NCBI RefSeq assembly: GCF_014805625.2
Contig: NW_023998415.1
Location: 7,595,938-7,659,937, forward strand
DNA: 64,000 nt
Direction: 5' to 3'
Source: Glossina fuscipes
Taxonomy: Eukaryota; Arthropoda; Insecta; Diptera; Glossinidae
The translations under genes were made by a program, and so were the position numbers. The notes under the pieces are model-generated. The model was not told the origin of the DNA and did no database searches. It saw only the letters and a program-made list of their open reading frames with translations. Shown here one piece after another: positions 1 through 12,329 of this stretch. Position 1 is the first letter of the stretch. Every line of letters begins with the position of its first letter.

Positions 1-2303
1 AAAAAAAAAAACCATATAACATAACAAATACGTTTGCTCTCGCACAGTCACGACATTTATTAAATTCTTTCAATCTAATAGTTGTTGAATTCTCTTTATG
101 TGTCCTTGTTTCCACTTGTTTACTTCATAATAATAATCATAAGGAATACATTCTTGCGCCATTTAAATAAAACACCTTCATGGAAACCGAAGAATTGTCT
201 GCTATCTTTTCCCTTGAACTCTACCCTCTACTTACCACACAGCTAGTACATAACTGTTGATTTCAATATTATTACGAAACACAGCGCAGCGCTTTAAAAA
301 GGAATAAATTCTTTCTTTATTTTGTGTTAAATTGGATTTGTTGTGTTTTTGACTAACCGAACAAGAATAAGTTTTGATCATATCATAGAATGCGGCCTTG
401 GTGTATGAATGAATGCACTTTCATTTTCATCATCTTCTTGACTTTATTTCGCTTAACAAAACCTTTTGATGAATTCATTAAAAGTTCCATGAATATAAGA
501 ATTTCAGTTATTCACTTTCCCACTTGTTGCACTTTTTGTGACTCTGCTATACTTGGCGGTTAATTTCTGTGTTCGATACTGTTGCTATCCATTACTTCAT
601 TATTGATAATTAATTCACAGCGATGATGATGTAAGCTAATGTAAGACAATGTATGCGTATAAAAGGCAAAGAATGAAAGAAGCAAACAATTTTTCAAGGT
701 TTTCTGAAGAGTGATCTGTGAAAATAATGGACATCGTCTGATTACCAAATTGTCATTGCATTATGATATCAAGAGAGTAAAGAAAATAGAAATAAACAGT
801 CACCGGATTTCTACAAGAGAGAGAGTTTGCTATACACGAAACAATATTTTTGATGTTTGGGGCATAAAACTGTAAAACTGTATAATTTCTTGCAACGTTA
901 AAGAAAATCAACCAAAACGTGGCGTATTTGGGTAAAAATAGCCTCGTTCTCTTATCACCTATCCACCAAGTAAAAAAAGCTGATACATAAGAGTCAATGT
1001 CACCATCGTTGGATGTAACATGATACAAGAACTGTAACCTTTCCTTTCGAAAGATAATGATCGACTTAACCTCTAACCAGTTGAAGACAACGTTATGAAC
1101 AGGAACGACAGTTGAACCAATCTCTGTTCGGACGTTGAAAATACTAAGCATCGTATTTCTTTTTTTGTTTTGCAAAGAAACAGAAAAAAATGAAGTTTGT
1201 CTGTACTCTTAAATGGGCGGGGCTGATCTTTTTCACTTTTATATATATATTGCAATATCGCTCATAGAATAGACCTGGAGATATTTATCGTTATGTTTAT
1301 TTTACGACGTGAATATCAATCAAAGAACTTCTTCTTCGTGACACTAAAGGCGTGTCCTTTGACTGATTACCCTGCTTTTCGGCACAAATGTTCTTATATA
1401 AGCTTCCAATCCTTATGGTGGTGTAAGCAAAGGCAATGGGACGACTCCTTGATCACAATTTATTTGTTAAAACATATGCTAATCGTTGTCATCTTAGTTG
1501 GCTGGATCTTTTGGTCGAACATTAGCCCAATTTTTCAGGGGTAAATCGAGAAGTCTAAGCCTATACTTATAAGCTGGTAGAGATCACAAACATTACATAG
1601 TTGTGAATGCAGCAAATCTATATAGTGTATCTTCGTTTTTTCTGAAACCGGCCTATTTGGTTAATTCCAGAGGATGTGTATCCGTTTTTATGATGTCTGA
1701 CAATTTGAATTTTTCGTGAAAATAATTGTATGCGAAACGACTGTAGTTCCGTAGTAGTGGCTAAATCCCTCCAAAGAAATACGACTATTAATGCTAAAGA
1801 ACTGAGCAAGCTCTACAGTGATCAAGATTTCATACCATGGCCATCAAAAAAAAATTGTTTTGAAAACTTTTGCAAATAAAAATTAAAATTCAAAATATAA
1901 TAAAAGTTTTGTTTTATTTTAAAAACAGTCGATATTCTCCAACTGACACTTCCGCAAACCCATAAGTCTTTGCCATCTTGATACATTGCCTTTGCGTGAG
2001 GGTTAAGCAAAGACCATCCATTCCAAGGTTAATGCGATTTTCTCTTTTCAAATATTATATAATATCACTTTTATTTCTACATATACATATACTTTTCCGT
2101 GCACTTCCTTAGCAGCATGTCTCGGTTTATGGTGTGCAAAGGTTAAAAAATCATTTCCTTCAAGTTTGACTATTTCATTAGCGAGAAAAATACCGCAAAA
2201 GGACGTAATGCTTAGTCGCTTTTCTCTACTGACTTTTTATTTTGATGTACTGCGTGTTTACAATTTAATTTAGAATATGTCTTCTTCTTCTTTTTTCCAA
2301 CAG
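1..2303 (+). other. fz intron (3' part), nothing recognised
   Basis: AT-rich sequence upstream of the first fz exon in the window, ending in a strong pyrimidine tract and the acceptor AG at 2302-2303. I see no fz cysteine-rich-domain or linker exon here, so it is read as the 3' part of an intron. The longest open frame is on the minus strand (753-1175, 140 codons). Its translation matches nothing I know, and a frame of this length can arise by chance in 64 kb of AT-rich DNA. Confidence 0.6.
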
Positions 2304-2423
2304 GACAAACGTGACTGTGGTGCACCTTGTCATGCCATGTTCTTTCCGGAAAAAGAACGTACTGTACTACGCTATTGGGTCGGATCATGGGCTGCAGTAT
2401 GTGTCGCTAGTTGCTTATTTACG
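2304..2423 (+). CDS. fz: frizzled internal exon: linker cysteines and TM1
   Basis: This exon encodes 40 residues of the Wnt/planar-cell-polarity receptor Frizzled, a seven-pass plasma-membrane protein. It is 120 nt long and phase 0 at both ends. The acceptor is a long pyrimidine tract plus CAG ending at 2303; the donor is GTAAGT at 2424. The peptide starts DKRDCGAPCHAMFFPEKERT, which contains the CGAPC linker cysteines that precede TM1, and continues as the hydrophobic TM1 (YWVGSWAAVCVASCLF). From memory the match is nearly identical to Drosophila Fz (HAMFFPERERT) and clearly unlike Fz2, which has CGIPC at this point. The preceding cysteine-rich-domain exons are not in the window. An open frame runs past the donor to 2522, but that extension is intronic. 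Confidence 0.95.
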
Positions 2424-4019
2424 GTAAGTACCAATGAGAATGAAAATCACAGTTATTATCGTGCAATGATTTCAACTTTCGTCAAAAAGTTTTTCCCGAA
2501 TCAGAGCCATTTACGGGTCTAGACACTTAAGTTAATTAATAGTAAGTACTTAATTTAACTTTTGGATAACGTCGTCGCAAATTGAGTTAACAACGATTAA
2601 TTTCATCAATGAACATTATTGAATATTATTACTATACTGTGTTTGACAAGTCTTAAGAATATTGTACAGCACTATGCAAATTATGCCAATAATTTCATAT
2701 AAACAAAAGTGGTAGACGAGACAATGAACTTATCTTACGTTTCTTTATTGGCGTTAAGTTAAATAGATAAATATCTAAAGGAAATGAAATTGTGTAGGCT
2801 ACGTCAACTACAGTAATAAGACAGCTAGTCTACACTTAACAGCACTATAAAATCATCCTTGTAATCAGCGGGAGATAGTAATTCCCGTCAATGTGCTCGC
2901 TACATACCGCAAGCAGCTGAGTTGCTAGAAAGCAATCAAGGAAATGTTAGCATGACGTTACTGTCATTTGACTGAATGAAATCATCTTCTCCTTAACTCT
3001 CGCTCTACCGCCCTCTTCTCTGATGCTCCCTCTTTCTCTTCTTTATAAATGTTTTTGTCAGTGAACACTGATTGCTTACGCCACTCGGTGTAGGTAGGTC
3101 ATTATGAACTGCTTGTCCGAGCCCAAGTCTTGTTCGGGGAAAGATGCGAATATATACTTCTTCATATACTTCATGCGATCTTATATGCGTGCGATGCATT
3201 TAAATTGACCACAGTCAGCTAACACGGGACCTTAACAGTAACGTTTTATACTCCTTGCTAATTCAGCTACTTTTGAATGTACTGAGATTATGTCCAATTT
3301 TGGAATATATAAATTGTATGCGTGTGCAGCATGTCCAACACAAGAAATTTGAATGAATGAACGAAACCGAAATTTCTCGCTATCAATTTATTTTTACTCT
3401 AAGGTGCAGTCATTTTTCTAAAATCATTCCATTACCAACTAGCCTTAGGAATATTTAGGCATTTCCGAAATTTTCTTGGCATTTGATAGTTATATGTAAC
3501 GTCTTACCGTCTTTCTATGTCGTAATTGTTTCCAAAAAAATGCAGGTGTGCCCCAGCAGAGGCGGTTTGAACTAAATAATGATCTTCCCGAATAGCTCGC
3601 ATGTTTCTCTGGGGCAGAAGTTATAACCACACTCAAGTTGAATGCCGCCATTGCATTAATATCTCCCTATAGTGTCAGTATTTTGAACAACGTGGTAGAG
3701 AAACCGCTATGCTATACTTAAAGTGGGACGATTTCTTAAGCTTAAGGTAATGCAAGATTATTGAAGACAATATCCGACGGTCTGTTAAAAACCCATAATA
3801 TACCATTTTGCCTCCTTCCACTGAGCCTAGAAAATGCTAGAAAATGCACCTCCGCAACATATTACTCGAAAGGGTCTTAAGTTTAGAACAAACTTGGCAA
3901 ACGATTGGCAAGGATTGTGTTCATGTTGATATTTGGTCAGTAAAAACAGAAAACCAGCTGTGCTTATTATACTTATTACACTTATTGTACTCTACACTTA
4001 TGTCGTACGAAATGTATTA

Positions 4020-4890
4020 AATTTGTGCGGATATATACAACAGCAAGAAAGACTTGTGATAAACTCACCTCTTGTTATACCGATTGATTCAGAGTTATTC
4101 AGATTTAAGTTCATGTGGCGGTACATCAGTTTCTTCTGTTCAACTTACAGAGCGTAATTTTTGAGATATTAAAGAAATTTGGTAAACGTACGTGTTCTCA
4201 CAGCCTAAGGACGAACTCTATCGACAGTGGTTCGGATTGGTTATTTCATCGACAGCTTCCCCTATGACGCCTTATATTCAAAAGTCGTTATATGAAGACA
4301 ATATTCACAATTTCGCGACAAATGCCAGTGAATACCAGTGTTTTGGCACTCTAAATAGGTGAGATTAATTCGGCATGGATAGGACAATTTTTTTTAACCC
4401 CTTGCTATGTAACCGCATATAAGTGTTTGTGTGGCAAAAGTGGTTCATCGGAATACTTTGATTCAAAACTCATCTGCATACAATTTTGATTAAGAATAGA
4501 AGGTTTATCATGAAATGTTCAAGCCTTATATATCCGTTTTTAATATGTTATGATGAAAGTAGGTCCATAGTAAATTAACCGTAGGTCATTTCGATCACAT
4601 AAGTTTATTTTTTTAGGCCCAACCGTATATAGGGGGATCCCATGAAAAGCAAGTCTTTCTGTGGCAACAAAGACTACCACTGAAGAAAACCACTGAAAAA
4701 TAATAAATCAAGTTTGCTGTATCTGGACCACGTTAGTTGACAGCTTGAGCATGCTTAAATATAAAAGTTTGATGAAAAGAGTGAGTCTACATATAAAGAA
4801 TGTACAATTTTTGGCGTATTATTACAAAAGTGAATGCATGTTCATTTTAGGCAAACTAGTGTAGAGTATCTAATGGCCTTGTCCGATGGT
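4020..4890 (+). repeat. dispersed repeat, copy A (GATCGATTCAGAATC type)
   Basis: Degenerate copy of a repeat shared with 22395-23237 and 58795-59272. Shared landmarks in the same order are TTTGTGCGGA, TATACCGATTGATTCAGAGT, a GGAGATATT-like stretch (here TTGAGATATT), CCCTATGACGCCTTATAT, AAGTCGTTATATG, and later TTACAAAAGTGAATG followed by GGCAAACTAG. No open frame is kept. It is non-coding and unclassified, and its termini are uncertain. Confidence 0.55.
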
Positions 4891-6529
4891 ATAATGATCT
4901 TGGTTGTATTTATGTAATATATTAGGCAATCTCCTAAATGGCAATGAGGTTCGCAGTTAATACGAACTACCACAGATCGAAGTTATGGGTTCCGAATGGT
5001 GGCGTCCATGCCAATCGCTTCATCCAATGACGAATGTTTTAAAGAGATTGTGTGTCATACAATGAAAATAGAATTGCGCATATTGACAATGTCGAAGATA
5101 TTATGCCATAGAATTTATGCTTGAAAAGTTCGAGAACGAGATTAAAAGGTTTGATCCCTGCACACGCATTTGTCATTCGGTTTTTGTATATCATATGCAT
5201 ATCATATGCATTCGTACGGATTTTGAATACTTTTCCCTTTTAGTGAAATAATCAGTTGTTTGCAAAACTGTTTGCAAAACTGTTTATAAATATATTTTTT
5301 TTATTATTTCATTTATAATAAATTTGTTGTCGCTGCTGCAGAGAAACATTTACTTATTTGACATGAGGTTATCAAAAATACTTTACAAGGAACAAACAGC
5401 TTGTCATTTGCACATACACCAAATGCCACAACTACAAAATGTTATATATATACATACATGCGAACGTTATGTAATTTAGACTACATGGGCACACATGTTC
5501 CCGGCTACATGTTTATTTTTACTTTAAATATATGTAAGTACACACATATGTGCTCATATTTAGTATTAAAAAGGAAAATTGTTACGTCGGTCAAAGAGAT
5601 TCGTTTAGTTCTTCCAAATATTAATAATGCATAAATATTTCTTTATCGCATTTACTGAACTATATCGGTTACATTGACGTCATTCTTACATTCTCCAGAA
5701 CAAATGTCGTTTAATAAAAAAATTTTTTTATATGTTTCGTAGGCGACTCAAATCCGCATATTTTTCCACTGACTAACCAACTAACTAAGTAACTGACAAC
5801 CAGTGATACCTAGCTATGATTATTTAACTTAGAAGGTTTTTGAAACTACCTGTTATAGGGATATGCTAAGTCTGCCTGACTGCAATTAGTTCGCTGGAAC
5901 TCGACTAAATGAAAAATACTCCCCATCCGTTTAGTGATAAGCAGATGGAAAATCATATGTTGAGGTTTGGGTGATCTAGATGTTTATTCCTTTTAATATG
6001 TTTCGGATATTTTTTGTAATGCTTTGCAGATAAAAAAAATTAAATCAGAAAATTTATTTCCTGTAACATATGGAAAATTTGTGTATAGGCAGATATGATA
6101 GTCTTATAGCTGCATGAAAAGAACGCAAATGTTTTGAAGCGTTTCTGCAAACAGACACAATTTTTCGCCAACATATGTGTGCGTCAGTTGTGTTTAAATT
6201 TATCGCTTTTATTGCATAATTCTGTGTACAATAAAATTAATTTCATTTTTTCGAATATATTAAATAAGCAATACGCTTCATTCGGTGTATATTTCTTTTC
6301 AGTGTCTACCGCCACATATTGAGAAAATTGTTTTGAGAGTTTCAAGTTTCCATGGAAGCAAAGTTAATTAGTCTAAAACATATTGAGCTGCGGTCACGGA
6401 AACAACGGCTTTAATATTTTGTAATGTAATGTAACACTTGAGAAAATAATTTTATCCCTCCTATTAAGCTTAATAATTTTTAAACTGCACTCTACACAAT
6501 CTACATTACATTCACATTATTTTAATTTA

Positions 6530-6620
6530 AAATTTGTTCTGTGTCGAGTTAATCATCACGCCAGTTCGTCCGTCCGTCTATACATGTAAATCAAAATCTT
6601 GAACGCAACACATTATCTAA
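6530..6620 (+). repeat. possible fragment of the GTCCGTCCGTC repeat
   Basis: The stretch GAGTTAATCATCACGCCAGT followed by TCGTCCGTCCGTC resembles the block (GATTTAGCCATGTCCGTCC) that is typical of the other dispersed repeat copies in this window. Only this short block is visible. Confidence 0.25.
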
Positions 6621-7088
6621 ACTATCAAAGGTCAGGATGTGAGATGAAGTTTGTAAACCAAATCGTCGACAATTGTTAAGATTCCAAAAATAGTAGAAAT
6701 TTGTTGTTTTTGTAATAATTTCTGTAATAAATTTTATTGCGTATGCCTTTATTTGTTGCTTTTTCGATAAGTGTTTTATGCGTTATTATACTTAAATGTT
6801 TAGTTGTAGTTATATTATTTTGGGGACAAAAACCAAAAAGAAAGGCTTAGTGACGAAGACATATTTATTTCTAAAAAATAGTGCCATTTGTTCACCGTAT
6901 ACTGCAGATAGACCTTAAGAAGTTGCAATAAATCAGTCATTTTTGTTTCAAACAAGCTTACCAAAGCTATCGAAAGATCTCGACATATCCTTACGCTTCG
7001 CTGGCACGTAATCACTTTTTCATTGCCTTTTTTTTTTCTTATTACCACTGTAAACTCTATTGAGTTGTATATTATATATTAAGTTAAC

Positions 7089-7470
7089 GTTTGCAACACC
7101 TAAAAAGAAAAGTTTCGAAGAACCCATAAAGTATCTATTCTTGATCAGTATCAAATTCTGGATCGATCGTGTAAGCATGTCCGTGTCTTCCGATACGTTT
7201 GTGCATGTGCTAAACATTGGAAGTTTTTATTTGTGGGTTAGTATTAAAAATAGTCTAGATCGGCCAAACGAAACGCCCACAATACATTATAAACTGAGTA
7301 CATAGTTGTTTTCTAAAACATAGAAAAAAATGTTGGACAATCTCTAACAAAAGCTACATAAATATGGAAAAATGTGTTCGGGCCCACCCATATCGAAATT
7401 TCATCTTGTTGATAAAATGATATATAGGATATAAAAGATTCGGCCACAGCCAAATGTATTTTTGTGAGTT
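7089..7470 (+). repeat. dispersed repeat, copy E (GTTTGCAACACC type)
   Basis: This copy starts with GTTTGCAACACC. It then has ACCCATAAAGTATCTATTC, TTGATCAGTATCAAATTCTG, GATCGATCGTGTAAGCATGT and CCGTGTCTTCCG, and ends near ATTCGGCCACAGCC. The same order of landmarks appears at 13954-14486, 54310-54530 (-), 56040-56265 (-) and 61354-61820. It has no coding capacity; the open frames across it are incidental. Confidence 0.6.
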
Positions 7471-7811
7471 GTTGTTTTTTCTTTCTTTTTTTTTTTTTCT
7501 TCTTAGCATTGTAACGCTAATGTCAGTGCGTCACTGCAATTGCTAAACACTTTCGTCTATCTATACATAGAAACCGTGTGTGTGGGTGATTATTTATGAT
7601 TATGCTAATTAAATGACAAAACTGTGACAGCTGTCATAGCATCACATTGGAGTGTACTTATACAACATAAATGTTTTGCCCAAATAAGTTCCATATCGCT
7701 AGAGAGAAGTTGAGATAATATTTTGGTATAAAACTACGCAATTTATGTAAATGAGAGCCGCTTTCTCTTCGAGTGTATGCATATGTGCTTCTTTGGTCGT
7801 GTGCAAACTGA

Positions 7812-7812
7812 A

Positions 7813-7838
<26 letters not shown>
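7812..7838. repeat. (TA)n microsatellite
   Basis: Pure alternating AT run in the fz intron. It produces a YIYIYI artefact in the open frame on the minus strand. Confidence 0.9.
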
Positions 7839-7843
<5 letters not shown>

Positions 7844-8882
7844 ACATTTTACATTCAAACGAGCTACACCCTTGCTCCGGCATCTACGCGCTTAGGTAAG
7901 CATTTACTTGCAAACAAATAAAAGCGCATACAATAGCAATGGACAACGCAAGAAAAACAAAAAAAAAAAAAAAAAAAAACAAATAAATTACATAAATCTT
8001 TTAATGTCAGTTATGTGTATGGTTTGCAGTGCATTTTTTGTCTGCCATTGCTTTAAGTATGCTTAAATAAATAAACTGCAGACCGCAATAATCAAGCGCA
8101 ACAAGCTATACCGCAGTTATTGCACATTGTATGTCAACGTATGTGCAGCACAACACAACCATTGAAAATCCAAATAATTTTAATTCAACTCAATCAACAT
8201 GAAATGTTTTTTCTTAAATTATTTGCGCATACATCACTGCTCAGACTAGAACGTATATTAGCTTGAATATACGCCTTGTAAAATCGTTACCCCTGTGATA
8301 AGTAAATTTTCTAGATGGCCTATCCTTTTCTTTACATATACGCGGCCTTTCAACATGGAGAAGAATCGTAGATCTACCGTCTAACGGCAGTTACAAAAAT
8401 AGTGACTAATTACAGCGCTAGGTTGAAGTTCGCACTAAACGGTTATTCGTTGGGCTTGAAGAGATTGCTCGAAGCACTAAATGCGATGCTTGCGTGGCCA
8501 CATAAATCGAAGTAAACGTCAACAGTTAGAACAATTTCAGAAGCCGAGTAGCATGTTTACAGGAAATGCAGCTGAAAATCTTGCAATCTCTACTTGTCAG
8601 ATGCTCTAGCACTGATAGTTGGTGTACTACCATTATCGTAAATAACGTGAAGGAAGGACCGTCTATGTAAATAAAAGGCGTTCTTGTAGAATACATCGAA
8701 AAAGGGCAAATGGTGGGTGTCGGAACTTCTGACCTTAGCGGGATGTAATCTGTTTTTCTTCTTCTTTCTAATATTTGGTTTGTCTTAGTTTTTTTTGCAT
8801 TTCGGCTTCAATAACGTCGATTGCAGGGGCACGCCTACCCATATAGAAATTGCCTTGAAATTTCTACTAAATGATGAAAACT

Positions 8883-8903
8883 GCTCTCTCTCCCTCTCGC
8901 TCT

Positions 8904-8961
<58 letters not shown>
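8883..8961. repeat. (CT)n microsatellite
   Basis: Imperfect CT repeat at the left end, then a pure TC run of more than 50 bases from about 8907 to 8961, directly followed by an A9-10 run. This makes poly-Ser-Leu or poly-Arg-Glu frames that should not be read as protein. Confidence 0.95.
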
Positions 8962-8962
<1 letters not shown>

Positions 8963-9540
8963 AAAAAAAAAACTCTACTAAAGTTCCTTTAGAAAATTTT
9001 TTCTTTAACCAACTGTTAAGCCACCAATCTGCTTTTGACGCATTCGTCATCAATTTTACGCTTTAAGGAAATTTGACTATATTTATATCTTTCATCAGTT
9101 TGTTATTTCATGAAAGTTTCTCAAAAATATGATATTTTCCTGCCATTTGCCATCCTATGCATAGAAATACGTCGACAACAAAATAAATTTATCAAAATAT
9201 TATTTATGATAGAAAATTTATTTTTTTAGTTTTCTTTTTTATTCTCTAACAAATCACTGACATGAACGGTACCCAATCAATTGGGCTATTAAATGTATAA
9301 AGTCCGTATATCTTCATATATACAAAAATAAATACCTCAGAGAAAGTATAATTCCTTGCCCACAACAAATTACTGGTAATGGAAAATACAATTACACGGT
9401 CATTTGCGAATTCCGAGGTATCGCAGGTACGCCAATGTTTGTACTTTCAACATGGGCAACGTTAAGTGTTCTCAGTGCCCATCTGACTATTCCACGAGAA
9501 AGTTTAACATTTTTGCCCATAACCATAAACTTCGTTTACA

Positions 9541-9760
9541 ATAATTCAGGGAAAAATCGGAATTAATTCGTGAAAATTTTCGTGCAATAGTATACTACGG
9601 CTTTCAACGTGGATTATCAAGACAAGAATGCCTTATCCTTTGCCATTGTGAAACGCTGGTATAATGAGCATCACTGTGCCATTGGAGCTGGGCGACAACT
9701 GATCATGAAAATTTGAGTTACGCCATACCATGAGATTGAGGCAACCTTCATTATTACGCC
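9541..9760 (+). pseudogene. mariner-like transposase relic, N-terminal part
   Basis: Frame-by-frame reading on the + strand gives a transposase N-terminus. About 31 open codons at 9552-9644 carry the motif LIRENFRAIVYYGFQRGLSR followed by QEC, which is the helix-turn-helix start of mariner transposases. After a frameshift come VKRWYNEHHC and then VTPYHEIEAT. These match the order KRW-NEF and VTYREIEA of mariner proteins from memory. Nothing catalytic can be followed downstream; the remaining 9770-10020 no longer aligns. No terminal inverted repeats were found. It is a dead fragment, of a different lineage from the elements at 18340 and 36114. Confidence 0.6.
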
Positions 9761-11204
9761 CATCCGCACTTTTTCCAACCTATTTAAACATTCTAAAATC
9801 GAATTAATGGATCGATCAACGTACAGCCTTGATTCGACATTCAATGACTCCTCTTTGTTCCCCAGCGTCAACGATAAATTGCGTGGAGACCCACTTTTGA
9901 TACATTTAAAAGCGATATTTTGAAGAGCTCTGAGGTGAAATGGGAAAAACACTATGGCAAACCTATGAGAATATCTTAAGACACAGTGAAGCAATCTCTA
10001 ACGAGAAATAACTGTTTTTTCAGTATTCATAATAAAAACTTGGCCGCTATCGTTGGATGAGTTTAGAATTTCGTGCTCTTGAAATATTTATTTACACTCT
10101 ATGGCGTACTTACATATAGAAGCAGAAAAAGGGTTCGTGATGCCGCCTAAACATTTCAGTCTAATTATAAACTGTTGGCAAGTTTTTAAAACGTTCGAGA
10201 TATTAGTCATTAGGGTAAACAGTTTCCTGGTGCGTTCACATTGAAATTTTCCTTCGTCGAGCGTATATGCATTCATTCAGATTTGTTACACTGCGGTTTG
10301 AAACAACGCTGTAAACGTACCCTTCATGTACGGCAGTCTTCTATTAAAAATTTACCATCTAAGTAAAGGATGTAAAGATAAAATTCGAATTTAACTAGCA
10401 AAGACACCTACCATACCGCGTGGAGCGGTTAGAAGGCTTTGTTAAACATTCAGCATTAAGATATAGTTGGATTTGGAAGCCTACTCCAAGTCCAGATTAA
10501 GAAATATAGAATATTTTTGTGGACACTGCATGAATGAGAGGATTCTCCCGTTCTTCTGTGCTCCTATAACTTTTACTTAAAGTTTTCATCTACATTTCCA
10601 ACTGAGATATAATTTAAAAGTAATATGTGTAGAGAGATACTTAACTGTAAGCGTCAAGTTCATCCTTTCCAACAGCTCTGTACTATTCCCCATACTAATC
10701 ATTTACTTACTGTCCGGCTACATACCGTTATCCTAATAATAAACGTAATTCATAGTCCCCGACTTGACTAAGCCTGCAAATCCAGCGGTAGGCACTGTAT
10801 GGGACTCTGTTACATATTTAACAGACATTTACATAGCTCCTTTAAGATAATTGGTAAATGTCTTTGCTAATTATGAATTTACTAATTTAACTTTGCAATC
10901 TGATCATTTAATATATCCGGGAATAGAAATAAATTGCTGGTCATATAGCTTGTTGTTTATGTTAGGTAAAGGAACTTTTTATTTTTCTTTTCTTTTTAAG
11001 AAAAAGCATTAACTATTAATTAATAACAAAAATATTTGTACATATATATAGTAATTATAAAACAATTATATTTTTCCCGGAGATTTTTCATAATGCAAGC
11101 CTTTCCATTTAGCTGAACACAATTCATAATAACATAATTTCTACGTTTATTCTTCATTAATATAAATAATTAATCTCTTAATAAACAATTTTTTTATTTT
11201 CCAG

Positions 11205-11399
11205 GTCTTAACATTCCTAATCGATTCTTCACGTTTCCGTTACCCCGAACGGGCGATTGTTTTTTTGGCCGTGTGTTATCTAGTCGTAGGCTGCGCATAC
11301 GTAGCCGGTTTGGGTGCTGGCGATTCAGTAGCTTGTCGCGAACCCTTTCCGCCGCCAGTTCGACTTGGTCGCTTACAAATGATGTCAACTATAACTCAA
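11205..11399 (+). CDS. fz: frizzled internal exon: ICL1, TM2, ECL1
   Basis: This exon is 195 nt (65 codons), phase 0 at both ends, acceptor CCAG ending at 11204 and donor GTAAGT at 11400. It continues directly from the exon ending at 2423 (LFT, then VLTFLIDSSRFRYPERAI). It carries intracellular loop 1 with SSRFRYPERA, TM2 (VFLAVCYLVVGCAYVAGL) and extracellular loop 1 with the conserved cysteine in GAGDSVACREPFPPPVRL, ending MMSTITQ. Compared from memory with Drosophila Fz, the differences are few and conservative. Every splice junction keeps the reading frame, so the receptor gene appears intact here. Confidence 0.97.
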
Positions 11400-11575
11400 G
11401 TAAGTAAAAGAGAAAATATATATATATATATATATATGTTTTTTATGCATTTAATAATCACCTTCCCCTTCTGCTTGAGATGAAGATGCAATAAAAATAA
11501 AAAAAAATAAAAGAAAGAATTATGACATCAAATAAAATTTCTTTTATTCTCTCAATTTTTACTCTTGTTGCTCAG
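11400..11575 (+). other. short fz intron with a (TA)n run
   Basis: A 176-bp intron, GTAAGT to TTGCTCAG, phase 0. It holds a TA microsatellite at about 11419-11437 and an A-rich tract, and nothing else. Confidence 0.93.
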
Positions 11576-11801
11576 GGCCATCGTCAATCTACTGCTTGTA
11601 CGGTATTATTTATGGCATTATATTTTTGTTGTATGGCTGCATTTGCTTGGTGGTCATGTTTGGCGTTCGCTTGGTTCTTGGCAGCCGGCCTTAAATGGGG
11701 TCACGAAGCCATCGAAAATAAATCACATTTATTTCATTTGGTCGCATGGGCAATACCAGCCTTGCAAACTATCTCAGTACTGGCGCTTGCAAAAGTTGAA
11801 G
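11576..11801 (+). CDS. fz: frizzled internal exon: TM3, ICL2, TM4
   Basis: This exon is 226 nt, or 75 codons plus one base, so the following intron is phase 1 (donor GTAAGC at 11802). It begins GHRQSTACTVLFMALYFCCM, which gives the end of extracellular loop 1 with its cysteine and TM3. It continues with the family hallmark WWSCLAFAWFLAAGLKWGHE (TM3 end and intracellular loop 2, where Dishevelled coupling residues lie in Frizzled receptors). It then has AIENKSHLFHLVAWAIPALQ and TM4, and ends in LALAKVEG. ECL2, TM5-7 and the KTxxxW tail should follow in an exon beginning with the rest of a Gly codon, and that exon is not found in the window. The start-to-stop open frame at 11522-11842 overruns both splice sites. 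Confidence 0.97.
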
Positions 11802-12295
11802 GTAAGCGAAACATACACATTTGTCTATGGATCGAAACATAGAAGTATACGCATATAAAAAATCTAATATAAAATTCATGACACTGCATTAAATATGAAA
11901 TTGAATTGAGAGCTTTACAGAAAGTAAATTTATTTAAGAGATTTTCAGACGGGGGGAAGAAAAACATATATACAGATATATGCGGTATGAAAATTAAAAA
12001 AAAAAAAAAAGGAAAAAAAGAACGGCTTCCATTGCAAATGTTTGAGCATGAAAAACCTTTCAGCCCAAATTGAAAGTGAAGGTATACCAATTTTATCACA
12101 TCAATTACAATACGGAGAAGTGTATGTTTAATGTTAAGTGCTTTGCGAACTTCTTTTTTGTCTTAAAAATTCATAATGTATTAGATTCTCGTTGCATGAT
12201 GTTTCCGACAGGATAAACACCCTAAAAATCCAGGTTGAATTTTTTGAGGACAAATAACCAGCAATTTGTGTTCCTATGTAGCGTCTCTACGAACT

Positions 12296-12320
12296 GATGA
12301 GACTCTCATGAAGTCTCATC
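12296..12320. other. perfect 9-bp hairpin
   Basis: GATGAGACT at 12296-12304 is an exact inverted repeat of AGTCTCATC at 12312-12320, separated by a 7-base loop CTCATGA. It is an isolated stem-loop with no T-run or gene end beside it. It could be chance or a relic. Confidence 0.5.
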
Positions 12321-12329
12321 TTTAATCAT

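Larger units (their letters stand above)
2424..11204 (+). other. fz intron, 8.8 kb
   Basis: The intron runs from GTAAGT at 2424 to a TTTTATTTTCCAG acceptor ending at 11204, and phase 0 is kept across it. It contains dispersed repeats (4020-4890, 7089-7470), a CT microsatellite (8883-8961) and a mariner fragment (9541-9760), all listed separately. I recognise nothing in 2530-3990, 4900-7080, 7480-8880 or 9770-11200 beyond short A/T and TA runs. A small tandem duplication of TGTTTGCAAAAC lies at about 5255-5285. Confidence 0.85.

Noticed and set aside
753..1175. 140-codon minus-strand open frame as a gene
   Set aside because: No motif, no splice context, ordinary AT-rich composition. One or so frames of this length is expected by chance in a window this size.
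8795..9053. Ser-Leu and Arg-Glu repeat proteins over the CT microsatellites (also 41460-41693)
   Set aside because: Direct translations of dinucleotide repeats with no coding sequence around them.
2304..11801. Assigning the receptor exons to frizzled2
   Set aside because: Fz2 of flies has CGIPC, DTERFKYPERPIVFLS and RNFLQNEE-type sequence at these positions. The window has CGAPC, DSSRFRYPERAIVFLA and GAGDSVACREPF, which is Frizzled (fz).
12294..12322. Hammerhead ribozyme (CTGATGAG core)
   Set aside because: The CTGATGA is followed by a stem, but the required GAAA after stem II is absent (TCATC follows) and stems I/III are not formed.
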